DNA from: Trochalopteron elliotii
Taxonomy: Eukaryota > Chordata > Aves > Passeriformes > Leiothrichidae
Length of the DNA: 64,000 nt
Assembly: GCA_024734555.1 (NCBI GenBank)
Contig: JANPWX010020521.1
Span: 830,489-894,488, forward strand
Direction: 5' to 3'
The position numbers were made by a program, and so were the translations under genes. Each line of letters starts with the position of its first letter. The first letter of the stretch is position 1. Below, piece by piece: positions 25,556 through 35,436 of the stretch. Below the pieces are notes generated by a model. The model was not told the origin of the DNA. It worked only from the letters and a program-made list of their open reading frames with translations, and made no database searches.

Positions 25556-25960
25556 ACCACACGGCGGCTTGGCGCCCTCCGAACACACTTGCGTCGCCCA
25601 CTGCCACCTTCTGGGCTCGTGTTTCATCAGAGCCTGCAGCCCATTGTTCACGGGTGTATGTTACGACGTTTCCGCACACTCCCGGATCTCCGGCACCCTT
25701 CCAACCGCCATTCCCGCCTCCACTCCCTCGGCCTGGCGGAAGCCGCGAGCGCGGCCCCAACCCCGACGTAGCGCCTTCTTACAGGTTGTGGCGTTTGACA
25801 GACAACCTGTTAACGAATGACCTCTCGCATCGGGCCGTCGGGGGCGGGCTCTCTCCCTCGCCGTGGAGCGGGACGGGGTGGGGGAGGTGCTGCTGTCATG
25901 GCCGCTGCCGCCGCCGGCGTTGCGTCCCCGGCGGACAAGGAGAGGTATCGTGGGCACGGC
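25556..25960 (+). promoter_or_regulatory. SRP19: CpG-rich promoter region of SRP19
   Basis: CpG density rises sharply here compared with the AT-rich surroundings and spans the first coding exon. A GC box (GGGGGCGGGC, 25840-25849) lies about 50 nt upstream of the start codon, and no TATA box is evident. This fits a housekeeping-type promoter. The exact transcription start cannot be placed from sequence alone. Confidence 0.65.
25898..25944 (+). CDS. SRP19: SRP19 exon 1 (coding part)
   Basis: The exon runs from the ATG to GAGAG before the donor GTATCG (25945). It encodes the short Ala-rich N-terminus and ends within an Arg codon (AG/A). Confidence 0.93.
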
Positions 25961-28900
25961 TTGTTTGGGGTCGGGTCTTTCGTGGATTAGTTTGTTTACA
26001 TGTCAGTCAGGGCTCACTGAAAAGAAAACGCGAGCGGAGCAAGGGGTGGCGGTTTTAATCCCTGTTGAGAGAGGGATTATGGTGGTTGAAATTAAATCCC
26101 TGTAGGACAGCGGGTGGTGGTGACACTTTTGTGGTTGGGAAGTCAGTAAAGAGACTGGAATTCCCAGGCAGAACCCAGACCTAGTCGGCTCATAAAGACG
26201 GCAGTAGCAAAGAGTGGAGAAAACCACTGGACAAGAGAAGGAGTAAACAGTAGGAGTTGGGGTGATTCGGTTTTTTAGAGGCAGCAAGGAACGTGATCCT
26301 TGTCACTCTTGTCATTCAGCTAATTGGAATCTGTCTGCACCATATGTTTTACTCATTTTCCCTATATTCTTATGCTCTCATAGATCCTTATTCAGATCAA
26401 TGTGGGCCTTCTTCCACATCTCCTTGCTCTCATCTAGTTTTTTTTTTTAATTGTCTAATTACTATAATAGAGGTTCTGTCACGCTGATCCTGTATATGTG
26501 CCTGATGGGTGTAGATCCATCTGAAGCAAGTTTCGAAGTGTAGTTTTCCAGTAGCTTTTATAAATGTACCCGAATCTGGGTTGATCTGTGTGTGAATTAG
26601 AACAACAACAACAACAACAACCAACCAAACAAACAAACAAAAAACAGTCACAAAACTTAGTTAGCTAATACTGTAGTAAAACCTTTTCAGGAAATGTTAA
26701 TTCTTTTCAGGGAAATACATATGTTCCAAGTTTCAAAGGTGTAAGAAATACGTCAAAAGGTTCTATTTCAGTCTCTTCTTTTCTTTTCTTTTTTTTTTCT
26801 TTCTTTTCCTCTCTCTCAGAATGGGAAGTGCCATCCCTGGTACACAGTGCCCCAAAAAATGGTGTCATGCAGTGTTCATGATAAATCAAAGTGGGATTTT
26901 GCAGCATCTTACTAAGCAGTCTAGGGAAAATAAATGGTTGTTATAAACTGCTGTGAGAACTTCTGTGTTGTAGCCATGACATTTGTTTTCTGTTTTACTA
27001 GGAAAAGACTGCATAAGCATTAAGGAGTTGATATAGCTTGCCTAAACTAACTGTTTTCTCTTCTTAGATTTATCTGCATTTATCCAGCTTATTTGAATAA
27101 TAAGAAGACCATAGCAGAAGGAAGAAGGATACCTATAGACAAGGTAATTTCATGGGTGGCAGGGAAATAGGACACTTTGTTTCATTATGTAGCAGTGTGC
27201 AGAGTGATAGAATATACATCCCTCTGATCTTTCCATTCCCCCATGGTGTGGAAATTACTGTGTGTTTGAAGGTAACCTGGTGGTGCCAGCATGTGAATTT
27301 AGTAGGAGAGCCCTGGGCTGAAGTGTTTGTTTTCATGTGAGCAGCCCCATGAGGAAGCAGGTGAAGTAATGATAAACTGAATGCACTTAGCTGCCTACAC
27401 AGGTAGTTTGCAGAATTTGAAAGCAATGCAGGAAAGAGTAGCTAGCTAATGATTGGGTTCTGGTGACTGACTGTATGAGCCTATACTCTGTGTCCTGTGC
27501 ATGTGACACACAGGCATGGTAGTTATTGCTTCTTTGAATCTGTTTTTTGTCATCTCACTCACCTCTAATAATTTTAGCAAGCAGTTCTGGGAATATAAAG
27601 GGCTTTCCTTACTGCTTAGAGTTTGGCATTTTTTTAAAAATAAAATCTTTCCTGAGTATGCAAGTTGCCAATCAAAGGTCTGCCTATGGGAGGAATCTGC
27701 TGCCCTGTGGATAGAAATTTTGTGGTTTTTTCCTCCCTCAGTCCTTGCTGTAAGTTTGCTGTTGCTGTTTCACAACTTTTGGTATCTCTGTACATACAAT
27801 AACTGTTAATTAACTTCAGTTACTTTTTCAAAGCAATTCTTTAACTTGCTCTCCTGTCCTACTGAATTCAATCTCATCTGTTTCCTGATGTCTTAGCTCT
27901 TTTTTTTTTTTTAATATATTCTAAACCACAGCAGCACTGACAGATGACTTCTATACTAGATTTGTACCTTCTCTTCCCCCTTCAGCTTTTCCTAGTTACA
28001 GAGTGGGAAACTGGTAACTATTTTTGTATAGGAAGGTCATAGTGGAAACTAATTAATGTTAACACATTGTTTCAACAGGCTGTTGAAAATCCCACATCTA
28101 CAGAAATCCAAGATGTATGTGCAGCAGTAGGATTCAATGTGTTATTAGAGGTAATTTAAAAAAAAAAGTCCCCCACATACAAAAAAAACCCAGATTTGTT
28201 CTGTGTCTCTGTTCTTTTATTATATCTTTTTTATAACTTGCGGTTCAGAAGTTTTGTTATTAGTTTTGCTTGCTTTATATGATAACTGACCATAATCATG
28301 AAGTAAATGTTGGAAAACTGATGCAAGTCAGGAAAGCACAGATCTCTCAGACAATGTCACTTTTAGAGCTCATAAAACGATTACTTCTGCTTTACCAGCC
28401 TTCTTAGAAAACTTTCCTGGATGCTTAAAAGTGTATCAGAATAAAAGCTGTTTTTGCAAGCTCCAACTCTGCAATTTAAGCTTTTTAAAATGAATGTTTT
28501 TAATGGAAGGTGATGATCTTTGCAATGAGTCTTGTATAGGAATATGATTCTGATAATTGGAATCTTCATAGTCCTTTGGAGTTATGTTTCAGCCATGAGA
28601 ATGTTAGCTTTTTATTGCAGTACATGCTTGCTCTTTAAATAGTTTATTGGTTACTTTTTCTTTAGGGAATGAGTCTGGATTTCTAGAGAGGTAACTTCAC
28701 AGGTCATTTCCTGAAGTAATGATTAATTTAGAAAAGTGTTGTTTTTACTAAGGAGAATATAGGTCCTCATCCAGAAGTACCCAAAAGCCTGGTACAAAAT
28801 CACTTTGTTTTTCAGAAGCATCTGGACAGTGCACACCATCTGTACTGAGAAACCTGTGATGTTTCATCAAGAATGAAGGCTATAATTAACCAAAAGCAGT

Positions 28901-30309
28901 GACTGTAAAGTATCACTTGCTATCCCTAAGTGTCCAGAAGGGTTTGTAGCAGTGGAGATAAAACAAAAACCTGTGCCTCTGTGGTCCAAACCACTGGGGA
29001 TGTAAAATGGTCCCTGTAAGTTTACTCACAAAATTGCTCAGTACCAGGAGTTGTTTTCAGCAGTGCCTCTGAAACAGTTGTGTCTTTCAATTGCGTTATG
29101 ATGCATTTCTCCTTTTCTATGACAGAAAAACAAGATGTATCCCAGAGAGTGGAACAGAGATGTGCAGTACAGAGGTAGAGTACGAATCCAGCTCAAACAA
29201 GATGATGGCAACCCATGCTTGCCTCAGTTTCCAACACGTGAGTAGAGTGCCTGGGTTTAGGTACCTCACCTGTTAATAAACCAGAAAGATTTGGTTTATT
29301 TTATGTTAACAGTGTGTTTAATTAGTTTTAACTATTATAAGTCCTACAGTTTAACATAAAATCTTTTTGCCTGTATAAGTCAACAAAATTAAGTTGTGAG
29401 TGCTGAATAAAGTTTGTAAAATGCTGTTGCCTTCGATTGTGCTGCTTCTGCAGCAGTGTTATTGGAGGAGCTTGTGGGGAACGTCGTGTAAGTGCTGCGT
29501 TGAATAAACCATTTGTTCAGTTTTGGCTTACTGCTTGGTTGACATTTCAAACAGTTTAGTGCTTAAATGGCTAAATTCCACTGTTTTCTTAGGATACATA
29601 CATCATCTGGGCATCAGAGTGGATGCTAAATTGATAAAACACAATACTGAGTTCAACTGAGTTTTCCACTGGCCATTTTCATAAATTAACAATGAAGCTG
29701 TTGCCCTAAACTAATTAATAGGAATTATTCATCTTGAATGACAATTTCATCTTTTACATTTTTTCTGAAGATGAATCCCTGTGTAAAAGGGAAACAAGAA
29801 AAGGAAAGTGCAAGAAGAGTGTTGGGTGTATGGTAGCATAAGCGTACTGACAGAGGGAGATGATTTAAAACCAGAGTCCTGCTGGAAGGCAACAATGCCT
29901 TTCTAGAAATGCATGTAGCTTTCATCTAATCATTCTGTCCCCAGTGTTCTGGGCCAGTAGGAGGTGGAGGGAAAGAGTAGCAGGAAGCATGTAGACACTT
30001 TGGAGGTTGTCAGGTTATATGGCTTTTCCAGTCTACTGTGACATTTATCAGTCCTGCACTTTCTTTCTTTCTCCCAAGAAATTTTCACAAGCTGATTGCT
30101 ATACCAGGGGCAGGAAGCAGATCCTAGGCTTTCTATCCATTCCTAGGCATGCACTGATCTCTCACTGCATTTTAGGTAAATCAGTGATGCTGTATGCTGC
30201 CGAAACCATTCCCAAACTGAAAACAAGAACTCAGAAGATGGGAGGTAGTGATCAAAGCCTTCAGCAAGGAGAGGGAGGCAAGAAAGGTAAAGGGAAGAAA
30301 AAGAAATAA
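25898..30309 (+). CDS. SRP19: SRP19, signal recognition particle 19-kDa subunit (5 exons)
   Basis: The CDS is join 25898..25944, 27068..27143, 28079..28150, 29126..29237 and 30176..30309: 441 nt, 146 residues, against 144 in human. The protein binds helices 6 and 8 of SRP RNA and promotes SRP54 loading during nucleolar SRP assembly. Recognisable blocks include RFICIYPAYLNNKKT, EGRRIPI, REWNRDVQYRGRVR, KSVMLYAAE, IPKLKTRTQK and a lysine-rich tail (KKGKGKKKK). The start ATG (context TGTCATGG) opens an Ala-rich leader followed by SPAD, as in human. All introns are GT-AG. It is transcribed toward REEP5, tail to tail. The frame is intact with nothing missing. Confidence 0.97.
26601..26645. repeat. 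(AAC)n/(AAAC)n microsatellite in SRP19 intron 1
   Basis: Six or more AAC units run into CCAACC and then AAAC units. This is simple sequence inside the first intron. Confidence 0.9.
27068..27143 (+). CDS. SRP19: SRP19 exon 2
   Basis: The acceptor is TTCTTAG (27061-27067) and the donor GTAATT at 27144. The exon encodes FICIYPAYLNNKKTIAEG and the following RRIPIDK, the first RNA-contacting part of the SRP19 fold. Confidence 0.96.
28079..28150 (+). CDS. SRP19: SRP19 exon 3
   Basis: The acceptor is TTCAACAG and the donor GTAATT at 28151. The exon has 24 codons, AVENPTSTEIQDVCAAVGFN then VLLE, in phase 0 at both ends. Confidence 0.96.
29126..29237 (+). CDS. SRP19: SRP19 exon 4
   Basis: The acceptor is GACAG (29121-29125) and the donor GTGAGT at 29238. 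The exon encodes KNKMYPREWNRDVQYRGRVR onward and ends after the first base of the Arg codon C/GT, which sets the donor unambiguously. Confidence 0.95.
30176..30309 (+). CDS. SRP19: SRP19 exon 5 and stop
   Basis: The acceptor is TTTTAG (30170-30175). The exon completes the Arg codon, encodes KSVMLYAAETIPKLKTRTQK and the Lys/Gly-rich tail, and stops at TAA 30307-30309. Confidence 0.96.
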
Positions 30310-30520
30310 ATTGACATCTGGAGTCACTGTTGCATCGCATAGTTGTACTTACAACAAGTGCAGATGGACACCATACAGCAACTTTGAAGTGAAGATACAA
30401 GTAAGAAATGAAGAGGTGAAGCCAAGTAGAGCTGCCTGCCTGCTTTTCTTGGAACTGGAATGCATGTAACTGCCTTGCATCTATCTGTATAACAATAAAT
30501 CTCTTTTCACATATAACCTG
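30310..30520 (+). other. SRP19: SRP19 3'UTR with poly(A) signal
   Basis: A canonical AATAAA lies at 30494-30499, about 185 nt after the stop. The cleavage position is an inference. Confidence 0.7.
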
Positions 30521-30691
30521 GAAGTCTGACATTATCACTCATGTTAAAAATGTAAGAACATAAGCAAATGGGGTGGGTGGAAGAATTATTTTTTTCCAAA
30601 AGAATTAAGCACCTTTTGAAATCTGGTTGCCTTAGTAAATCATTTATTTATGATAGTGAAGCAATTGTCTTAATTCTGTGCTATTCTGTAT

Positions 30692-30809
30692 TAGGAAGAA
30701 ATTCTTCACTATGAGGGTAGTGGAGGCACAGGTTGTACAGACAAGTTGCAGATGCCGTATTCCTGGAAATGTTCAAGCCCAGGCTGGATGGAACTTTGAG
30801 CAACCTAAA
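30692..30809 (+). mobile_element. CR1 LINE 3' fragment, cut by an LTR
   Basis: Motifs TTCTTCACTATGAGGGTAGT, GGAGGCACAGGTTGTACAGA and TGTTCAAGCCCAGGCTGGAT follow the CR1 3' region in the sense direction. The match stops at 30809, where an LTR begins, suggesting the LTR inserted into the CR1. Confidence 0.8.
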
Positions 30810-31390
30810 TGTTGTGTTTCCACCCCAGCTGGCAACTAAGCACCATCCAGCCCCTCCCTCAGTCCTCACCCTCAGTGGGATGGGGGGAAGGATAATCAGG
30901 AAGGAAAAAGATTACGGGTGTAGCTAAGAACAGTTTAATAATTTAAACTAAATAAAATTCAATAATGCAAGTGGCCATGATTATAATAAAATACCTTACC
31001 TATAATAAAAAAAATACAATTTTTTTTAAGGAGAGAAAAAAAAACAAGTGAGCACAATACAGCTATTCACCACCTGCTAACTGATGCCCAGCCCACTCCC
31101 AGCAGTGATCAGCCCCTCCTGGCCAATTTCTCCGTTTACATACTGGACATGCTAATCTGTGATACGGAATATCCCTTTGGCCAGCTTGGGTCACCTGTCC
31201 TGGCTTCTTGCCACACCTCCTCACTGGTAGAGCATGAGGTACTGAAAAGTCCTGGGTTTAACATAAACACTGCTCAGGAACAAGCAGAACACCCATGTGT
31301 TACCAGCAGTATTCTCACACTGAAGCCAAAAGACAGCACTAACAGATGCTGGGAAGAAAATTCACTGGATTGCAGATGAATTCAGGACAG
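30810..31390 (-). mobile_element. Avian ERVL-type LTR, antisense
   Basis: The left edge TGTTGTGTTTCCACCCCAGC with GGCAACTAAGCACCATCCAG is the antisense 3' end of the same LTR family as 16872-17351. The block GATACGGAATATCCCTTTGG at 31160 is the family U3 motif in reverse. The right (U3) edge is degenerate near GAAGAAAATTCACTGG, so the end is approximate. Confidence 0.75.
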
Positions 31391-32760
31391 CAGACACCCC
31401 TTATTCTATATAATTTCTATAATGCCAGGTCCCACTTCACAAAACTCCCATCACTTTCCTCTCTTTTGGTACATATACACATAGAGGTAATATTCCTTTA
31501 AATTATGGACCATCCCTATAAAAGCCCACTGAGTTTGCTGAGTGCATGACTCTGGGCTCCATCTGTCAGAACCAGTTCTCAGGCAGGAAAGAGGATGTGA
31601 GGACTGCTGCATGTGGAAAGCAGTTCTGAATCCATTACTGCTGGGCTCATGGTTCTATCAAAGTTCATTCTTTATTAATGTGTGATCAAAAGGGAGTTGA
31701 ACTCGGAGCCCCAAATCCAGCATGGCACAGACACATACCACAGGGTCGCCAATGTGGTGATGGGCACAGGGCCCTCATAGAAGTGACAATTCACAGTGTT
31801 TCACAGTAATTAATTCATTGGCTCTTCTTTCCCCAGATCAAACCCCTTTGAAACATACTAGACTTCTCCATCCTTTCACAGAACCTACCATGTGCATCTA
31901 GGTTCCTGAGCAAAAGCAATCCCTGGGATATTGCCTGAGGTTGGAATAACTCAGACTCTTCCCCAGCATATTTTTAATGTTCACTACAGGAACTCTATCC
32001 CTTTGTACAATATGCAAAAGTTTAGACTGGGCCATACCAGGTCAATGAGCGATCTCTGGGTGTTGACTGACCAGGTGGTCTCTGCTAAATGTGCACCCCA
32101 GAGTGTGAAGGTCCCACCGCCCACTGCTCTTGAGTGTGGTCTTTCGCCATCTATTGCATCATTTGATCTTTCCAGAGGCTGGAGTATGACAGGGAATGTG
32201 ATATTCCCACTCAGTGCCATGCTCTTTGGTCCAAGTGACTATGAGGTTGCTTTGGAAACAAATCCCATTGTCTAACTTGGTAATTTCTGGTGTACTATGT
32301 CCCAATAAGACCTGCTTTTCAAGGCCCAGGACAGTGGTGTGGTACACAGGGTGCTTCCAGCCATCCAATGGTTGATCCCCCACTGTGAGCACATGGCTCT
32401 TGCCTTGGTAGATCTGGGGGACTAATACACTCAAGATGCCTGGCACCCCCATATTGACATTTCAGCCATCATCCCCCATATCAGAAAGGCTTTAACTGTT
32501 TGGCTTAATCACACTGCCTGTTTCACATCCACAGATAACCTCTGTGGTAGTGTCCATGCTCAAGTCCACCCCACAAACACAGCATCAGTTTAGCCAGGAC
32601 AGGACCCTGCCCATGTCACTCCATGATTCATTCCAGAGTGATGATGGATTCTGCAGGAAAGGACTGTCTGTGTGCACACATATATCCCTCCTGCTCTCTT
32701 TTCACTACCAGGGAGAATTCTTGCCTTTCAGTGTGAGCAGTATGCAGATTCTGTAAAACA
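31391..32760 (-). mobile_element. Possible internal remnant of the antisense retroelement
   Basis: This lies on the U3 side of the antisense LTR, where the 3' internal part of a minus-strand provirus would be. Minus-strand frames at 32159-32452 (97 codons) and 31984-32220 (78 codons) overlap in different frames and have the look of a decayed ectodomain-like coding region, which may be env. The family could not be named. No second LTR was found to the right, so the element would be truncated. Confidence 0.35.
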
Positions 32761-33068
32761 GAAATGTTTAGGAGAGGAAGTCCTCACTTCTTAGGCTGAA
32801 ATTGACCCTGGTTATATAAAAATGTATTCAGAGGGGTTTTTTTCTGCTGATGTAAGAGTTTATACAAGTTATCTTTGAACCATCTGGCCTAAATTTTGAG
32901 AAGTTAGTTAATGGTATCCTGTGAGCTGACAAAGTGCCACGGGGTATGAAATGTGGAAACAGATGATACATGCAAAGGAGGTTTTGTGGCGGAAAACAAC
33001 TGGACATGGTTAGAGGTTATTCAGGCACATTCATTCTAGGGAGGTGCTAAAGCTTGTTGCAACATGGG

Positions 33069-33849
33069 TGTCCTAGGGTGACTATGATGCCTGTATCCCC
33101 ACATCATCTGTTCTGTGTTCTGTACCTTTAAGACTGGTTCTGAGAGTGAGCAGGGAAAGAAGAAGCGCACAGTTTGTTTTGAGAAACAAACTCACTCCTC
33201 TGAATCTGCTCTTGTCCTTGGGACTGTGTGGTTTTTTTTTTTTTGTCCTTCGTCGGATGCATGGAGGGCAGCCAGAGAGAGTTTTTTTTCCCTTTGTTAG
33301 TCTAGCTAGCTGAGGCAAAGAAGCTTTCCTGGACTGTTTTTTTTTTATTTTATTTTATTTTTTCTTTGGGACTGTTTAAATCTGCTCTGGACTGAAAAAA
33401 ACCCAGAGGAGCACCGGGATCTTGCACCCGTGGCCCACCGGGCCGGGACTCGGCATTTTCCAGCACTGAAGGGACTGATAAACAGACTCCTGACACGGAC
33501 TCTCAGTTTTGCCATCTCTCTTCGGAGCAGCGAGAGCTTTTATTGTTTCATGTTATTATCATTGTTGTTATTATTGTTATTGTTGTTATTATTATTATTA
33601 TTAATCATAATAATCATAATAATCATAATCATAATCATAATCATAATCATAATCATAATCATAATCATAATAATAATAATAATTCTTTATGCTTGTGGGC
33701 ATTTTGTTTGTTAAATAAATAGGGTTTTTTCCACTCTTCTTTGAGGGAGTTCTTTCCCCGGACCTGCTGGGGGGAGAGGCTGTTTGGATTTGCTTTTCAG
33801 AGGAACCCCATTCAGAGATTTCCTCCCAAATTTGCCCTAAACCAGGACA
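33069..33849 (+). mobile_element. Solo LTR with ATGGG target-site duplication
   Basis: The 781-bp element has ends TGTCCTAGGGTGAC and CTAAACCAGGACA. It is flanked directly by identical 5-bp repeats ATGGG (33064-33068 and 33850-33854). AATAAA occurs at 33714-33719. No internal coding region is present, so this is a solo LTR left after recombination. It carries a long composite microsatellite at 33552-33684. Confidence 0.93.
33552..33684. repeat. Composite (TTATTG/TTA)n-(AATCAT)n-(AAT)n microsatellite
   Basis: The T-rich left half and A-rich right half are roughly self-complementary. Frames across it encode artificial poly-Ile or Tyr-Asp runs and are not genes. Confidence 0.9.
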
Positions 33850-33854
33850 ATGGG

Positions 33855-34354
33855 GAAAAATACCAGGAGTGGAAGATACGCTTGTGACATAAAAGACCAA
33901 AATTGCCCACAAATTGTTAGGGTCAAATTATTCCTGGATTTTGTTGAGTGATGAGTAATTTTTCTGAAACTTTAAATAATTTAAAGTGAGAGCTCTGTGA
34001 AAATTGATTGGTACAAGGTATCTTCACAACCACAATTACTCAATTCTTAATGTAAAGAGAGGGAGCTTAAAAGGGTTATTTTGAAATGTGCTTTAACTCG
34101 GGAAGTGACAATAATGTGTGACCACATGTAGTTGTCAGCCTTCAGCCACGAAGTAACTCAAAGACCAGCTCCACAAAAAACAGCTGGTCTTAAAAAACTT
34201 GCATGTGTGTACATCCTGTTCCATATGTGTGTTTATGAGAAACTTTCAGCCAGAACTCCCTTTTGGAACACATATACATGTGGGATATTTGTATGTGCTC
34301 CACTTGGGAACATGAGAGATGGTGGCTCTCTTGATTCCTTCTCTGGAGCTACAC
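33855..34354. other. Intergenic DNA, nothing recognised
   Basis: Unassigned sequence between a solo LTR and a CR1 fragment. Confidence 0.5.
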
Positions 34355-34429
34355 GAATGGAATGGAATGGAATGGAATGGAATGGAATGGAATGGAATGG
34401 AATGGAATGGAATGGAATGGAATGGAATG
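34355..34429. repeat. (GAATG)15 pentanucleotide array
   Basis: Fifteen perfect pentamer units occupy the 3' microsatellite tail of the antisense CR1. CR1 tails usually have only a few units. Confidence 0.95.
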
Positions 34430-34690
34430 TGATATACTATTTCAGTTGGAAGGGACCTAAAATGATCATCCAAACCAACTGCCTGACCACTTCAGGGCTG
34501 ACCAACAGTTAAAGCACGCTATTAAGGGTATTGTCCCAATGCCTCAACATTGACAGGCTTGGGGCTTTGACCACTCTCTCTAGGAAGTCCTTTTCAAGGT
34601 CTGAGCACCCTCCTGATAAAGAAGTGCTTCCCACTGTTAAGTCTGACACAGCTTTGAACTATTCCCACATGTTCTGTCACTGGACACACA
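34355..34690 (-). mobile_element. CR1 LINE 3' fragment, antisense, with expanded tail
   Basis: After the pentamer tract comes TTTCAGTTGGAAGGGACCTA, CTGCCTGACCACTTCAGGGC, GACAGGCTTGGGGC and GAAGTGCTTCCCACTGTTAA, the antisense 3'UTR of a distinct CR1 subfamily. The LINE is 5' truncated near 34690. Confidence 0.88.
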
Positions 34691-34818
34691 TTTAGCTTCT
34701 TCCTGTTACTGACTGGCCTTTGTGGGGTTATTTTCTCTCTTAGGATAAGGGATACTCTTTTCAAAGGGGTTATTTTCCCCTAAATAAAAAAGATAATTAA
34801 TTATTATTATTAAATAAT

Positions 34819-35151
34819 TGTAACAAATATAGCTGGACTATATCTGCACAGATTATTTGGCTTAACAGATTCCAGTTCGACCGGCCTAGTTCAAAATAAA
34901 CAAGTCCCTGGACATGACCATAGGTCATATTCAAACTCAGACAGAGGATCTCAGCCAACCCCTTTGAAGCACGGATGTGCCCGTATCTTGGCCAGTGAGC
35001 TAGGCAGAGTTGAGACCCTTGACTAAATCATGCCTGTGAGCGCGGGGAATTTGAAAGCCCTATAAAAAAAGGAGCTGCCAGACAATAAACGGAGCTGTTG
35101 CTGCACGAGCTGTGTTAATGTTGCGTCTTTGTTTCTGACTCCACAGCGACA
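34819..35151 (+). repeat. 5' LTR of the endogenous retrovirus
   Basis: The LTR starts TGTAACAAATATAG and ends CACAGCGACA. It has a TATA box (TATAAAAAAA, 35061) and AATAAA at 35084-35089, only about 20 nt apart, indicating a very short R/U5 arrangement. The 3' two-thirds is nearly identical to the 3' LTR; the first 110 bp or so is clearly diverged. Confidence 0.95.
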
Positions 35152-35153
35152 TC

Positions 35154-35171
35154 TGGTGACCCCAATATGAC
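35154..35171 (+). other. Primer binding site, tRNA-Trp-like
   Basis: TGGTGACCCCAATATGAC starts two bases after the 5' LTR. The first ten bases match the tRNA-Trp primer site used by avian leukosis/sarcoma viruses (from memory); the distal eight have drifted. Confidence 0.75.
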
Positions 35172-35436
35172 AGCAACAAGCAGCCGTGGTATTGCAGGGA
35201 GACAGGGGGCTGCAGAATAGTGCCACAGAGCAGCAGGATTGCTGCGGGGAGCCAGTGGGGCAGTGGAAAGCTGCGGGCAAAAAATCTGCAGACAGTGGAG
35301 AGGGCCGCAGGCAGAGAGCTGTGGGCGGCAGAAGAAACTGCGGGCAGCAGAGAGCTGCGGGCAATAAAGAAAAACTGTGGGTGGCAGAGCACTGCGGGTA
35401 GTGAAGAGAGCTGCGGACGGCAGAGTGCGGTGAGGA
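35172..35436 (+). repeat. ERV leader with degenerate GC-rich tandem repeats
   Basis: Between the primer site and gag, motifs of the type CTGCGGGCAGCAGAGAG recur about every 25-35 nt (35255-35425). They are imperfect tandem units with little A/T compared with the flanking genome. Confidence 0.7.

Larger units (their letters stand above)
25945..30175 (+). other. SRP19: SRP19 introns 1-4
   Basis: The introns are 25945-27067, 27144-28078, 28151-29125 and 29238-30175. Apart from the microsatellite in intron 1 and short T- or pyrimidine-rich runs (26775-26815, 27900-27912), no repeat or RNA gene was recognised. Confidence 0.8.

Noticed and set aside
33430..33912. Overlapping frames encoding poly-Ile (plus) and Tyr-Asp repeats (minus)
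   Set aside because: They are translations of the AT-rich microsatellite in the solo LTR.
34132..34512. Frames with repeated Asn-Gly-Met-Glu-Trp or His-Ser-Ile-Pro-Phe units on the two strands
   Set aside because: These come from the (GAATG)15 array, which is open in several frames by chance.
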